Source: CAWGAJ01 sp963820545 (GTDB lineage Bacteria; Planctomycetota; Planctomycetia; Pirellulales; Thermoguttaceae). Taken from it: a stretch of DNA of 64,000 nucleotides. Below are positions 33,990-46,347 of the stretch, piece by piece. Both the position numbers and the translations under genes were made by a program. A model generated the notes under the pieces. That model worked only from the letters and a program-made list of their open reading frames with translations. It did no database searches and was not told the DNA's origin. The stretch lies in the NCBI GenBank assembly GCA_963820545.1, contig CAWGAJ010000001.1, forward strand, positions 620,001 to 684,000. The letters run 5' to 3'. Position 1 is the stretch's first letter. Each line of letters opens with the position of its first letter.

Positions 33990-34454
33990 GTGGTTAACAA
34001 ACTCGGCCGAACAATTATGCGAATCATATTTGTCTTTTATTTGCTCTATTTGACCATTCTATTATTAAGTCAAGATCCTACGCGTTGGATTGGCACGCCG
34101 GGCAACATTCCTGATTTTTTCAGAATGGTAATGCCCATATCCCATTTGCTCAGTTTCAGCGTACTATCTCTCCTTACTTTTGCGGCATATTTGCCAGTAC
34201 CACGGTGGGGCATGTTGGTTTTATTGGCGATCTATGGGGGAGCCACGGAGATTATCCAGGTGATGATTCCCCCCAGGCAGCCGGATTGGCTGGATTGGTT
34301 ACAAGACTTAGGTGGAATTATTGTGGGTTTCTTTTTGTTTTGGCTTGTGGTCTTCTGCGCGAACAATACAGCGAGAAGAAGGCATTCAAGTAACCAGCTC
34401 ATCTTAGATTGCGACTCAATATTTAAGCGAAAAACAATCAGGAAAATCCGTTGA
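33990..34454 (+). CDS. VanZ-family membrane protein
   Basis: A 154-residue four-helix protein with ISHLLSFSVLSLLTFAAY, LLAIYGGATEIIQ and RQPDWLDWLQDLGGIIVGF, the H..SF / E..Q / R..DW.D...N/G-G motifs of VanZ-like proteins. The biochemical role is unknown. VanZ genes frequently lie among exopolysaccharide and PEP-CTERM loci, as here. It starts at GTG 33990 (MVNKLG) or ATG 34017. Confidence 0.85.
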   Translation: MVNKLGRTIMRIIFVFYLLYLTILLLSQDPTRWIGTPGNIPDFFRMVMPISHLLSFSVLSLLTFAAYLPVPRWGMLVLLAIYGGATEIIQVMIPPRQPDWLDWLQDLGGIIVGFFLFWLVVFCANNTARRRHSSNQLILDCDSIFKRKTIRKIR

Positions 34455-34583
34455 AGTCATAAGAGAACGTTGTAACCCGGCGAGATTATTTTTTTGCCGG
34501 GGAGGGTGGCGAGAAATATTTTGTGATATAATAATTTTTTTGTATATCTTGGCGGGGCAACATTTTTTTAACGAGGTGAACTC

Positions 34584-37500
34584 GTGAGAACTCTAAATGT
34601 AAGATTGGCGATAATTTTGTTTGTAATCGTAGTTGTATTGGGCACGGGCGTTTATCTTCTGCACGGCTTTCAACAGAGGCGCAACGCGAACTTTTTTCTC
34701 GAACAAGCCGAACTTGCCAGTCAACGAGCCGAGGCCGCGGGGAAGGAGGATAAAAAGGAGGAGCAAGAGAAAGCAATCGCAGATCAGATAAAAAACCTGG
34801 AATGGTATCTGAGCCTGAGGCGAACTGATTTGGACGCTTTGGAAAAGCTGGGAATACTGCGTGCCGATAATTGCAAAGACGCGTCTACATTTCGACTGGC
34901 CTATGATCATCTCGACAGGGTGGTGCGGGGGGATCCCACGCGTAAAACAGCGCGACGAAAATTGGTCGAACTTGCCATGCAGGTTGCTCGTTTTTCCGAA
35001 GCCCGCGATCACTTAACCTACTTGCTTAAGGATTCACCAGACGATCCTGATTTGCTGAAACTGGCGGGCCTGTGTCAGGAGGGAATGGGCGAGGACGCAA
35101 ATGCGGCGACGTCCTATGAAAAAGCCGTAGAATATTCGCCCAAGCAGATCGACATCTACCCGCGGCTGGCAAATGTATTGCGAGAGCGTTTGGAAAGGCC
35201 CAAAGAAGCTGACGAGTACATGCAAAAGATGATAGAAAACAATCCGGATTCGGTGGATGCGTATCGCCATTATGGGCGGTATCTGCGTGAGAATGGTTTG
35301 CATAATGAGGCCATGAAAGCCGTGGAAAAGGCTTTGGAATTGTTGCCGGACGACAAGGATGCGCTCTTGCTGGCGGCCGAGTGTGCAATTGATTTGGAGG
35401 ATTTGGAGAAGGCCCGCAAATACGCCGAACACTGCATGGAATTGCACAAGGATTCGGTAGTGGTCTATACCGCCTTGGCCGACATCTTTATGCGTTCTCA
35501 CGACCGGGAAAAAGCGCTGGAGATACTCGATCAGGGCTTGAAGGAGACCAAGAACGCCGCCCAGATCCTTTGGTTTAAGGCGAACTTGCTCATTGACGCG
35601 GGCGATCTGAAGGCGGCCGAGGCAAACCTGGAAAAACTGCGGAGCATGTCATATTCCCAGCCCTTGGTGGATTATATCGACGCGCGGCTGGCCTTTTCCC
35701 GCAAAGAGTGGCTTGAGGCGCGCCTTCGATTTGAAAAACTGCGTCCGGCGCTGCTGGCCAACTGGTCTCCTTTGGTCAAGCAGTTGGACTTTTGGCTGGG
35801 ATATTGCTACGGACGATTAAATAACGTTGATCAGGAGATCATAGCCTATCAACGATCCTTGGCGGCCGATCCGTTTTACACTCCCGCGCGACAATTTCTC
35901 ACCGATGCCCTGGTCAAGTCCGGGCGCGTGAGCGAGGCCACACAGGAATACGCCAAGTTGATCAGAATGAGAAGGATTCCTTCCAGCGGCTTGATTGTTT
36001 TTGCCAGCTTGCTGATTAGAAAGAATCTTGAACTGCCTGCCGATGAACGAAACTGGAAACAAGTGGAGGTTGTGCTCGACGACGCGGAGAAAAAAAACCC
36101 CGACGCGTTTCAGATTATTTTGCTGCGGACGGAAGTTTTTCACGCGCAAAATCGCAATGAGGAAGCGGAAAAACTGTTGCTAGCGGCGCGCGATAAGCAT
36201 CCCAAACAAGTGGAATTATGGCGCGCATTGATCACCTTGTTGGCACTGGAAAAGAAATGGGATCAGGCGGAGAAGGCGCTCGGCGATTACGAGCAGCAAT
36301 TGGGAGACAGCTCGGAGTTGCGTTTAACCCGGGCCGATTATTTATTGCAACGTTATGGGGCCAAGGCGGGAGAGGCCTTGAAAAAACTGGAAGAAAACAT
36401 GGAGAATTTTTCCGCTACGGATCGAGTTCAGCTTTGGAACGGATTGCTAACCGGCGCCCGGCGGATAGGCAATCGAGAACTAGTGAATCATTATGTCGAA
36501 TTGCTGGCGGAGAAGGACATAAACAACCTGGAGGTTCAATACTTACGATTGGAACAGGCGGCCAACAGCCAGGACATTTCCGCCTTGGAAAAGATCCTCA
36601 AGGATGTGGAAAAGATAGAAGGGCAAGGGCCTCTCTGGCTGCTCGGCCGAGCGCGGCTGTTAATGATCAAGGCCAAAGACGAGAATCCCGCGCTATTAGA
36701 AGAAGCCGAAAAGTGTCTCGTGCAAGCCCGGGAGATTCGCCCGTCCTGGTCGCTGGTTCCCCTGATATTGGGTTCCCTCTATGACAAGCAGAATAAACCG
36801 ATTCGGGCGTTAACGAATTTCATGGAAGCCATCGACATGGGAGAACGCAATCCCCTGCTGGTGCGTCGCGCGGTGCAATTGCTGTTTCTGCAGCAGCGTT
36901 ATGCGGATGCCGGCAAACTGCTCCGCCAGTTAGATAGCGAGCAAATTCCTTTCACGCCGGAATTGACCCGTTTGTGGGTGCGATTATTGATACAACAAGG
37001 CGAGTTCGACACGGCCGTGGAAAAGGCGCGCGAGGCGATTTCGGAAAAGTCCAACGATTACGACGAACATTTGTGGCTTGGGCAGATATTGGGGATTGCC
37101 GCGCGGCGCGAAGGGGGAAGAACGAGGCAATGACTATGAAGAGCTCAGCGCCGAGGCGGAAAAAAACCTGCGTTGCGCGGTGGAATTGAAAGGGGACACT
37201 GCGAAGACGTGGGTGTCTTTGGTGCAATTTCTCAGTTCGGGGAATAGAATGAGCGAGGCGGAGGAGGTCGTGGCTCAAGCCCGCGGTAAAATTCCCGCCG
37301 AAGAAGCCGCCAGCGCCTTGGCCCAATGCTATGAGGCCATCGAGAAGAATGATTTGGCGATGGAGCAATATAAACTTGCGCTAGCGGCAAAACCGGACGA
37401 CCTGGTCGTAGTCCGCAGTGTGGCCGATTTTTATCAACGGATCGGCAAATCGATGGAAGCGGAGGCGCTTTTGAAACGGATCATCGACGGCAAGGTGTCA

Positions 37501-38965
37501 GGAGACGAGGCTGCGAAGTTTTGGGCGCGGCGGCAGTTGGCTTTGATCACCGCGGCCAAAGGGGGGCTGCTGAACATCGAAGCCGCCCGCGGTTTGATAG
37601 AGCAGAACTTGGCCATCGCCGGCGATTCGACGGACGATCTCCGCATCAAGGCGCGATTTGACGCCTTGGATCCTCGCCGCAGCCGGCGGGATGAAGCGAT
37701 TAGTGTGTTGTCAAAGCTGATGGAAGGACAGCAAGCCACTACCGAGGACCGTTTTAGTCTGGCCTTGCTCTATCTCTCCACGGAAAAGCAAGCACAAACT
37801 CGGGCGTCAACCGCGGCAAAAACGAGTGAAGAGGAAACAGACTCGACCGCCTGGAACAAGGCCAGTCTTATTCTCCGCGGACTTATCGGCTCGCGCGGCA
37901 ACGATCCGGTCTACATTGCGACCTATGTTAGGGCGCTTTTGGATCACGGGGAAGTGGCCAATGCCGAACTCTATATGAACAAGCTGCTTGAGGAATTTCC
38001 CAATTACGCCGCCACGATCACGCTTCAGGCGGAGATGTTGGTGCGGCGCAATCAGAACGAGGATGCACTTGAGTTATTGAAAAAATTCGTCGACACAAAA
38101 GACGCCGTACCCGCTGAGCGCTCCAGACGCATACGCATGATGGCGGAAGTCATGGAGAAATTGGCGGAGCGGATCAAGGGCGGGGACCAAAAAATAATGG
38201 CCGAACATTACCTGCGCACGGCGGAGATGTTTTACCGGCAATATACCGATGAACACCCCTCGCAAGCGATGGACTTGGTGATGTACTTCGTCCGCCAAAA
38301 TCAATTTGAAGACGCCCTAGCGGTACTGGAACAATATTGGCAAAACAGCGATCCCATCAGCATCGGTCGGGTTTGCATGAATATCATCAATAACACGAAA
38401 GATTCTCCGGAAATCCAGGCGCGGGTGGAAAATGTTCTCAGCGGCGCAGAGCAAATATGCCCAACATCCCGGCATAACTTTGTCTGTCGGCGATATTCGC
38501 TTCGCACAGGGGCGTTATGGCGAAGCCGAAACCCAGTACCGTGAAATCCTGGAAAAGAATCCTGGACACGCCGTGGCACTTAATAACCTGGCCCTGACGC
38601 TGGCGCTGCAGGGCAAAAAACTGGATGAATCCTTGAGCCTGATCAACAAGGCAATCGAAATCGCCGGCCCCTTGGCTTCGATGAAGGATACCCGGGCAAG
38701 CGTGTATATCGCCCAGGGCAAGGCCGAGGAAGCCATCAACGATATCGAAGAAGCCATCGCCGATGCGCCGACCCCGGTGCGCTTGTTCCATCAAGCCCAA
38801 GCCCTGCTATTAGGCAATCAAAAGTATGCCGCGGTTTCCACCATGCAGCGGGCTATGAAAGCCGGGCTGAAAAAAGAAATGTTGCAGGATTTGGAATTCC
38901 CCGCTTTTGAAAAGCTGCAAAAACTCGCCAAGGACCTGGGGACGGCGTCGGAAGTGAAACAATAA
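34584..38965 (+). pseudogene. Giant TPR-repeat protein broken by two frameshifts
   Basis: Three abutting frames give one continuous TPR protein of about 1459 residues. 34584-37133 has one N-terminal membrane helix (IILFVIVVVLGTGVYLLHGF) and then tetratricopeptide repeats throughout. The second frame continues from about 37113 to 38450, and the third to 38965. At 37113-37117 a run of five G's would need four to read ARREG-EERGNDYEELSAEAEKNL. Near 38438-38455 one extra base separates RVENVLS from AQSKYAQHPG. Both shifts are +1. GTG 34584 follows GAGGTGA. A role as a scaffold or secretion/EPS-system protein is suggested by the neighbouring PEP-CTERM genes (inference). Confidence 0.8.
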
Positions 38966-39156
38966 GCGCCGCCAATGCTTATCAGGGCGGATGGTTGTTA
39001 TCCCCGTAGGCCTTTGCCGGCATTTTTTGTGCCCTGATTGCCAGAAGCTTGATAAAACAAGGATTTTCGTGTACAATCAAGGTAGGAATAATGGGGGGGG
39101 TGGTTTGCGGTTTTTTTATAAAACTTTACGTCCGGCGCCATCCAGGGATAGCAACC

Positions 39157-42100
39157 ATGTGGAAAACTGCGGGTGCGCACTTTGCCGTGGCTGTCGGCGG
39201 ACTGCTCTGTGTGTGTGGTCTGGCTCTGGGGAGCGAAATAAACGACTATTCATCCACGCGCAACGATCGTTTTTATCCCAGCGTTCCGAGCACCAATACC
39301 AGCAGCAATTTCATTGGCCTCGGGTATGACTGGTCGGGCGTAGGCTGGATTACCACTGATTTCACGCAGGGTTTCGCCCTTCTCGGACCGCAGTTCTTTC
39401 TCTACGCCAATCATTATCCACCCGGCGTGGGCAGTACGCTACAGTTTGTTTCCGCCGACGGGCAGTACACCAATCCCTATACGGTGCAAAGCGTCTCGGG
39501 ATCGTTGGCGGGCGATTTGGCCGTGGGGATGTTCAGCAATCCCATTCCCAAGTCCGATAACGTTCGCTACTATCCGATTTTATTTAAAGGCTATTCAGCC
39601 AGCGCTTACGTGGGTTATGATTTGTTAATGTACGGCTGGACCACAAGAATCGGCTGGAACAGAATTAATAGCGTACTCAACTATGATCCAATTTTTTATT
39701 ACGATTTTCTTTTCGATACCACTACGCCTGATCGCGTCAAACTCATCATCGGCGACTCGGGCAGCCCTTCCTTCATCGTCACCGGCGTTAAAGGCGAAAT
39801 GTACTTGGCCGGCGATCACTACGCCGTTTACAATGACGGCCACGGAGGCGTGGATAGCTGCCTGGCTTGTGAGCTGCCCATTATCAATGCTTACATGGCC
39901 AAAACGGGTTACCTGCCCTACGTCGTCACGCCCGTTACGGCGAGGTGGACCGGCGGCGGCTCAACCAACTCCTGGGGGAGAAGCGCCAATTGGTCCACGG
40001 GCACGGTTCCCGTGGATGTACTAGACGTCAACAATAAAGTCACCACTTGCGCCTCGGTGCTCTTCGACGGCGCAGACACATCACGTCTAACAGTCAGTCT
40101 CAACAACGATAGAACCGTCACCAGCATCACCTTTGCCGCCGCGGCCGGGGCCAATGCCTTCACGATTTCACAAGGCACATCGGGCACGTTGACCATTGGA
40201 GAGGCAGGCATAACCAATCGGGATGATGAAGTGCAAACCTTGACCTGCCCCATTGCGCTGCGGAGCTCGCAACGCTGGGACGTGGGCCAAGGCGGTCTCT
40301 TGGTAACCGGGACGGTCAATACGGGCACGGGTAATCTGCTGCTGGTCGAAGGCGACGGCAACGTCACGCTGAGCGGCACAATTTCCGGTTCCGGCGGGAT
40401 CGCCAAGGACGGACTGGGAACGCTGCTGTTCAGCAGTAGCTCGGGCAATTCATACACGGGAAAGACATTCATCCACGGCGGCACGATCGCCCTTAGCCGC
40501 GACGACCATCTGGGAGCGGCGCCGAGTTCGACATTGGCCGATCAACTGACGATCAACGGGGGTTCGCTTCAGGCGAAGGAAACTTTTACTCTCAACATCA
40601 AGCGGGGCGTTACCTTGGGCACGCTAGGCGGTTCTATCGCCGTCGACTCCGGCAAAACGCTCACCGCAGACTCGATCATCGCCGGAGCAGGGGCCGGCTT
40701 GAGCAAAGCCGGCAGCGGAAACCTGAAACTGACCAATGCCAATACCTACTCCGGCGGCACCAAAATCAACAACGGCACTTTAATTCTCACCGGCAGCAAC
40801 GGCGCGGCGGCGTCCTCGGCGGGATTTACCCTTTATTACGCCACAACCTTGCAACTGGATAACTCCGCCGCGAATAACGGCAACCGACTGGGCGATAGCG
40901 CTGCGCTGGGCCTGGCCGGCGGCACGCTGGCTTTCCAAGGCAACACTTCCGCCGCGTCCAGCGAAACAACCGGCACACTGACGCTCAACAGCGGAGTCTC
41001 GACCATTAATGTCGCCAGCGGCGCGGGCCAAGCGGCCACCCTCACCCTGGCAGGCCTGGTTCGTCAAAGCGGGGCCACGGTGAATTTCACCGGTTCGGGT
41101 CTGGGCGGCGGCGGCAATAATCCCAGCCTGATCATCACGGGTTTAACGAATAGCAACGGGATCATCGGCGGATATGCCACCGCCGGCGCAGGATTGGGCC
41201 GCGGTCGGACCAAACGGCGTCACGCCCCTGACCTCTTACCAAACTAGTCTCGATCCCAGTCTCTGGGCCAGCAGCGACAATGTAAAAATCACCGGGACAT
41301 TGACGGCCGATATCGGCACGCAGACCATCAATTCGCTTAATCTTAGCGTTGGCGGCACGATCGGCCAAACGTCCACAACCACGCTGACGCTTAGCAGCGG
41401 CGGAATTCTCAGCAACACCTCTTCGGCGGTGGATATTACCGGCGGAACAATTAGTGGCGGCGAACTTATCGTCCACAACGTGGGCAGCGGGGCGCTGAAG
41501 CATCAGTTCGATTATTTCCGGCAGTTCGCTGGTCAAAGCAGGGCAGGGCACTTTGATCCTCGCTAACACCAGCAATACCTATAGCGGAAACACCACGGTC
41601 AACGCCGGTACGCTGAAACTCGGCGCGGCGGGGGCCGTTCCCAGCGGATCGAATCTGACGGTGGGGGGAGGCGCCATTTTCGATTTGGCCGGCAATTCCC
41701 AGACCGTGGCTAATATCGCCATGGCCGACGGATCGATCAGCAACAGCGGCGCCGCGACCGCTTTGTCGCTGGGCGGCAATACCGGCACGGTCAGTTATAC
41801 GGGAGTCTGCGCGGGCGGAGTGATTTCGGTAAATACCCTGAACCTTGCCAGCGGCACGGCGGCCTCCGCTGCCCACACGTTTACCGTCGCCGACGGAGAG
41901 GCCGCCGCGGATTTGACCGTCAGTTCGATCATCGCCGACGGCAGCACGTTTTCCCAGTCGCTAGTCAAAGCCGGCTCAGGCACTTTGACCCTCAGCGGCA
42001 GCAATATCTACACGGGCAGCACCTCGATCGTTACCGGCACTTTGGCCTTGGGGAACAACAATGTTATTCCCAGCGGATCAGCGGTGACAGTCAATGGCGG

Positions 42101-44847
42101 CACGCTGGCCGTGGACGGCTTCTCGAATACGGTCGGGGCCATAACCCTGCAAAATGGCAGTATCTCGGGCACTACCGGCGTGCTCAGCAGCTCTTCGTTT
42201 GACGTACGCAACGGAACCATCAGCGCAGTCCTCGGCGGCAGCGGGACTTTGACCAAAAGCACCTCGGGCACCGCCGTTCTCAGCACCTCAAGCAACTACA
42301 GCGGCGGAACAAATCTCAATGCCGGCGTGCTTTCGGTGGGCAGCAATAACCAGCTTGGCGCCACCAGCGGAGCACTGAACTTTAACGGCGGAATCCTGCA
42401 AATCGCCGGAACCGGCTTTACAAGTACTTCGCGGAGCATCACCTGGAATACGGGCGGCGGCGGCTTTGACATCGTCGATGAGACGAACAGCTTCACACTC
42501 AGCGGCACGCAGAACCTTGGAGGCAGCGGTCAGTTGACCAAGCAAGGTCAAGGCACGCTGGTCGTTAGCGGCACCGTGGGCAGCAGCAATGTCACGATTG
42601 AAGGCGGTATTTTACAAACCAGCGCCGCGAACCGTTTTGTTAATTCTCCCACCGTCAGCCTGCTGTACGATGATGCCGTTCTCGATTTCAACGGATATAA
42701 CGATACCGTGGGAAATCTGGTACTTTCCGGCGGTATTGTCCAAACCGGCGGCGCTACCTTGACGCTCCAGGGAAATGTTACTTATAACCAGTCGATCTGG
42801 CCCGCCTGGATCACCGGCCTGCTGAATATCGACGGTTCCAGCCACGTGTTTGACGTGAGCCACGGTTCTTCGACCGATCTGACCATCCTCGCGAATATCT
42901 CCGGAACCAATGGGTCCATCAATAAGACCGGCGATGGAATTTTAACGCTCAGCGGCGACAACACCTACAGCGGCGGCACTACAGTTTCGGCGGGTACTCT
43001 ATTGCTAGACAACTCATCCGCACTGGGTAGCACTTTGGCCAATATGACTGTGGTCAGCGGGGCATTACTAAACCTAAACGGCTATTCGGTGACGCTTGGT
43101 TCATTAAGCGGCCAAGGCACGGTTTCCGTTCCCGGCGGACAAATTACCGTTGGCGCTAATAACAGCAGCACCATTTTTAGCGGTACGATTTCGGGCAGCG
43201 GCCAGCTTACAAAGACAGGCGCCGGAATCCTAACTCTTAGTGGCGGCAACACTTATACCGGCACGACTACCATCAGCGGCGGAACGCTTCAGGTGGGCAG
43301 CGGAGGAGCCGCGGGCACTTTGGCGCAGGCGCGGTGACGGACAATGCCATACTTTCCTTTAACCGCAGCGATACTTATTCGGTAACCAATGCGATTAGCG
43401 GAACCGGCGGCCTGCAACAAATAGGCTCCAGCACCCTGATATTAACCGGTACCAATAGCTATACCGGCACGACTACCATCAGCGGCGGAACGCTTCAGGT
43501 GGGCAGCGGAGGAGCCGCGGGCACTTTGGGCACAGGCGCGGTGACGGACAATGCCATACTTTCCTTCAACCGCAGCAATACCATAACAGTAGCCAATGCG
43601 ATTAGCGGAACCGGCGGCCTGCAACAAATAGGCAGCGGCACTTCGATTTTAACCGGCACCAACACTTATAACGGCGCGACTACCATCAGCAGCGGAACGC
43701 TTCAAGTGGGCAGCGGAGGAGCCGCGGGCACTTTGGCGCAGGCGCGGTGACGGACAATGCCCTACTTTCCTTTAACCGCAGCGATTCTTATTCGGTAACC
43801 AGTGCGATTAGCGGAACCGGCAGCCTGCGACAAATAGGCGGCGGCACTCTGACGCTAAGCGGCACCAATAGCTATACTGGCACGACAACCGTGGCCAGCG
43901 GTACGCTGAAACTAGCGAATGTTTCCGCCTTGGGGAGCACTGCCGGAGGCACTATCGTCCAAAACAGCGGCGCCTTGGACCTCAACGGCTTGTCCATTGG
44001 CACCGAAGCGCTGACCATCAACGGCAGCGGCGGCGGCAACGGAGCGCTGGTTAACAACAACGCCTCGACGGCCGCCGTTTACAATGGCGCGGTAACTTTG
44101 GGCAGCAGCGCCGCCATGGGCGGTTTGGGCGACACAACACTCAGCGGGTCGCTGAATTACGGGACTTTTGCCCTGACCAAAAATGGCACTGGGACCCTCG
44201 CGCTTACCGGCTCGCAGAGTTGGGGCAACGGCGCTTCGGCAACCGTACAAAGCGGCACGCTTACTTACCAGCAAGCCAGCGGTGCGATGACCAGCGTGGC
44301 CACGGGCACCGCCACCCTTAACATTGCCGCCAGTGCAGTGGTGAACGTCAATGCCAGTAACCATGATCCCTTTACCGACGATACTACGTCCACTAACCAC
44401 GTCCAAATAGTTAATGATGCGGCCGGAGGGCTGAAGCTTACGGCGGGCATTTCTGCGGTGGCCGGCGTCAGCGGCACGGGCTCGACCAGCGTCTTGGACG
44501 GAGCAACCCTGATAACCAGTTATATTTGTCAAGGCGGCTTGTGGATCGGCTCGGGTGCGAAGTTGATTATTGCCCCCATTATCGAAGCCGGCGACCCGTT
44601 GGATTTACAGGCCGACGGCCTTAGCCCCCTGGGATCATCCTCATTATCCGCCGGCGATTTGACTGCCTTGCCTGGCTCGGCCACGGATGCCGGGGCAGCG
44701 CAGAACGGCAGTGTTAATTCCAGCGACCTGCCATCATCTACCGGCATTAATGCCCTGAATTCAGTGCCTGAGCCGAGTACGAATCTACTCCTCCTTCTGG
44801 GGGCCTTAAGTGGTATTGCGCGTTTCATCTGTAAACGTAAAGCATAA
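39157..44847 (+). pseudogene. Giant trypsin-like / autotransporter-repeat / PEP-CTERM protein with four frame breaks
   Basis: From ATG 39157 a signal peptide (FAVAVGGLLCVCGLALG) leads into a trypsin-like domain: YANHY (catalytic His, about residue 85), a DLAVGMF Asp segment, and LIIGDSGSPSF (Ser, about 200). From about 39940 onward come many passenger-type repeats of the pattern SGGTLTLSGxNTYTGxTTIxxGTL, as in PATR/autotransporter repeats. The end VPEPSTNLLLLLGALSGIARFICKRK is a PEP-CTERM signal. Frame breaks lie at about 41190 (+1), 41498 (+1), 43321 (-1) and 43735 (-1). Net shift is zero, and the repaired length is about 1896 residues. The last two breaks are the same missing G in TTTGG(G)CGCAGGCGCGG within two copies of a 207-bp repeat. 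Confidence 0.75.
43254..43872 (+). repeat. Three tandem 207-bp coding repeats
   Basis: Units starting at TATACC/TATAAC 43254, 43460 and 43667 are 206, 207 and 206 bp; each encodes 69 residues (YTGTTTISGGTLQVGSGGAAGTLG...). The middle unit is intact (TTTGGGCACAGG). The outer two lack one base at TTTGGCGCAGG, which creates a CGG-TGA stop overlapping a GTG. Confidence 0.8.
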
Positions 44848-44927
44848 GCTCTTTTACTTTGCCGTTCTTTATTGGGTTGTACCAGACGCCAGAGGGGGCG
44901 GGTAATGATGGCTCAAGCTTGTTATTT

Positions 44928-45187
44928 AGAGCCTATCCGAAAACCAATTTTTATACCAATGTTAATTTAAATCAGCGCGTTACCGCGTGTTTACCCTGCG
45001 GGAAAACACGCTGGATTTTGCACTATGGATGCGCTGTTTCAGATTAGAAAGCTTATTATATGGCGAAATTACATAAGACAGCATAGTATTTTAGTGATTT
45101 TGCCCTCACCCTAACCCTCTCCCCGATCGACCATGCTACGCATGGTGCCCGGTGGTGCCTGGAGAGGGGACTTATCGGATAGACTCT
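44928..45187. mobile_element. MITE-like element, 260 bp, second family member
   Basis: The left end AGAGCCTATCCGA and right end TCGGATAGACTCT pair with one mismatch. The core CCCTCACCCTAACCCTCTCC...GGAGAGGGGACTTATCGG is nearly identical to 16670-16735. It carries about 125 bp of extra sequence on the left compared with the 134-bp copy. It occupies most of the 435-bp gap before the DUF1559 gene. Confidence 0.75.
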
Positions 45188-45282
45188 AAATAATTCATAA
45201 AACTAGCTAAATATGCCAAGGTTCGATATATTAAAAGAAGAAGGCAAGGGCACGTGCTGTTAATATCCGGAGGAAGCCGATA

Positions 45283-46287
45283 ATGTTTGGTTTATGCAAA
45301 TATCGCCGTGCATTTACCATCGTGGAATTACTGGTGGTGATCTCGATAATCGGCGTATTGATTGGTCTTTTATTACCGGCGGTTCAGGCCGCCCGGGAAG
45401 CGGGGCGCCGTGCGCAGTGTGTGTCTAATATCAAGCAATTAGGCCTGGCCATGTTGAACTACGAAAGCAAGTTTGGCTATCTGCCGTATAATTGGGGTAC
45501 AACGGGCCATAATGGTGGAGATACAGTTCGAGGCAATAGCTGGATTTCGATGATCCTGCCGGACATCGAAGAGGGGAATATCTATAAATTAATCAAATTC
45601 GGCGAAACCTTGGGCTATCAAGATCCCCCAGGTAAGTATCCGAACAAACAAGCGGCGAAACAGCCAATATCCGTGCTCATCTGTCCCTCAGATACGGGCA
45701 CGGGGCTGATTGTCAACAGTATTATGTTGCCTGGTGAAGATGTAGGGGCCACCAACTACAAGGGCTGCGCCGGATCGAATTGGTTATATTCCGTTAATAC
45801 CTCTACGCAAGCCTTAGAGGCCACGCCAGTAACAAGCACCAAGGGCAGAAACGCCAACAATTCCGACGGTCTAGATCATGGCAACGGGATTCTATGCAGG
45901 AACAACGTTGCCCAGGTTGCGGATAAAGATAATCAACGCATTAAGATGGACGATATTATATCTGGTGACGGCACATCGCACACTTTTGCCATTGGGGAGG
46001 CCGTTCCCAAGTATTGCGTCTACAATGCGTGGTATTGGTTCGACGGCACGACGGCCACTTGCGCGATCCCGCTGAATTACGTCAATCCGGCCGCCGCGAT
46101 ACCGCCTGATCCGACCGATCCGCAATATGTTTATTACACTTACATTTTTCGGAGCCAACATCCGGGCGGAGGTAATTTTTGCATGAGCGACGGCAGCGCC
46201 AGGTTTGTGAGCAACGATATCGCCATCACTATTTACCAAGCCCTGGCCACCATCAACGGGGCCGAGATCGTCAATGATACTCAATAA
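45283..46287 (+). CDS. DUF1559 pseudopilin-like protein
   Basis: A 334-residue protein with the type IV pilin-like start RRAFTIVELLVVISIIGVLI (prepilin peptidase site before the hydrophobic helix). The DUF1559 body follows (PAVQAAREAGRRAQCVSNIKQLGLAMLNYES), ending in the family's H-x-GGGNF-x-x-xDGS signature (HPGGGNFCMSDGSARFVSNDI). This family is strongly expanded in planctomycetes and is one of the best taxonomic pointers in the window. It is exported and inserted in the inner membrane or a pseudopilus. GGAGG precedes the ATG. A MITE lies upstream. Confidence 0.95.
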   Translation: MFGLCKYRRAFTIVELLVVISIIGVLIGLLLPAVQAAREAGRRAQCVSNIKQLGLAMLNYESKFGYLPYNWGTTGHNGGDTVRGNSWISMILPDIEEGNIYKLIKFGETLGYQDPPGKYPNKQAAKQPISVLICPSDTGTGLIVNSIMLPGEDVGATNYKGCAGSNWLYSVNTSTQALEATPVTSTKGRNANNSDGLDHGNGILCRNNVAQVADKDNQRIKMDDIISGDGTSHTFAIGEAVPKYCVYNAWYWFDGTTATCAIPLNYVNPAAAIPPDPTDPQYVYYTYIFRSQHPGGGNFCMSDGSARFVSNDIAITIYQALATINGAEIVNDTQ

Positions 46288-46347
46288 ATCCGGCAAACTT
46301 CGGCCAGCTACGGTGTGTAAAAGCAGAAGATTTTACCTTAGCAAACG

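Noticed and set aside
43315..43340. Programmed -1 frameshifting at the TTTGGCGCAGG sites
   Set aside because: There is no X-XXY-YYZ slippery heptamer and no clear downstream pseudoknot; a base deletion explains the shift more simply, and the middle repeat is intact.
44859..45047. Small plus-strand ORF after the autotransporter-like gene
   Set aside because: It lies largely inside the MITE at 44928-45187 and has no ribosome-binding site.
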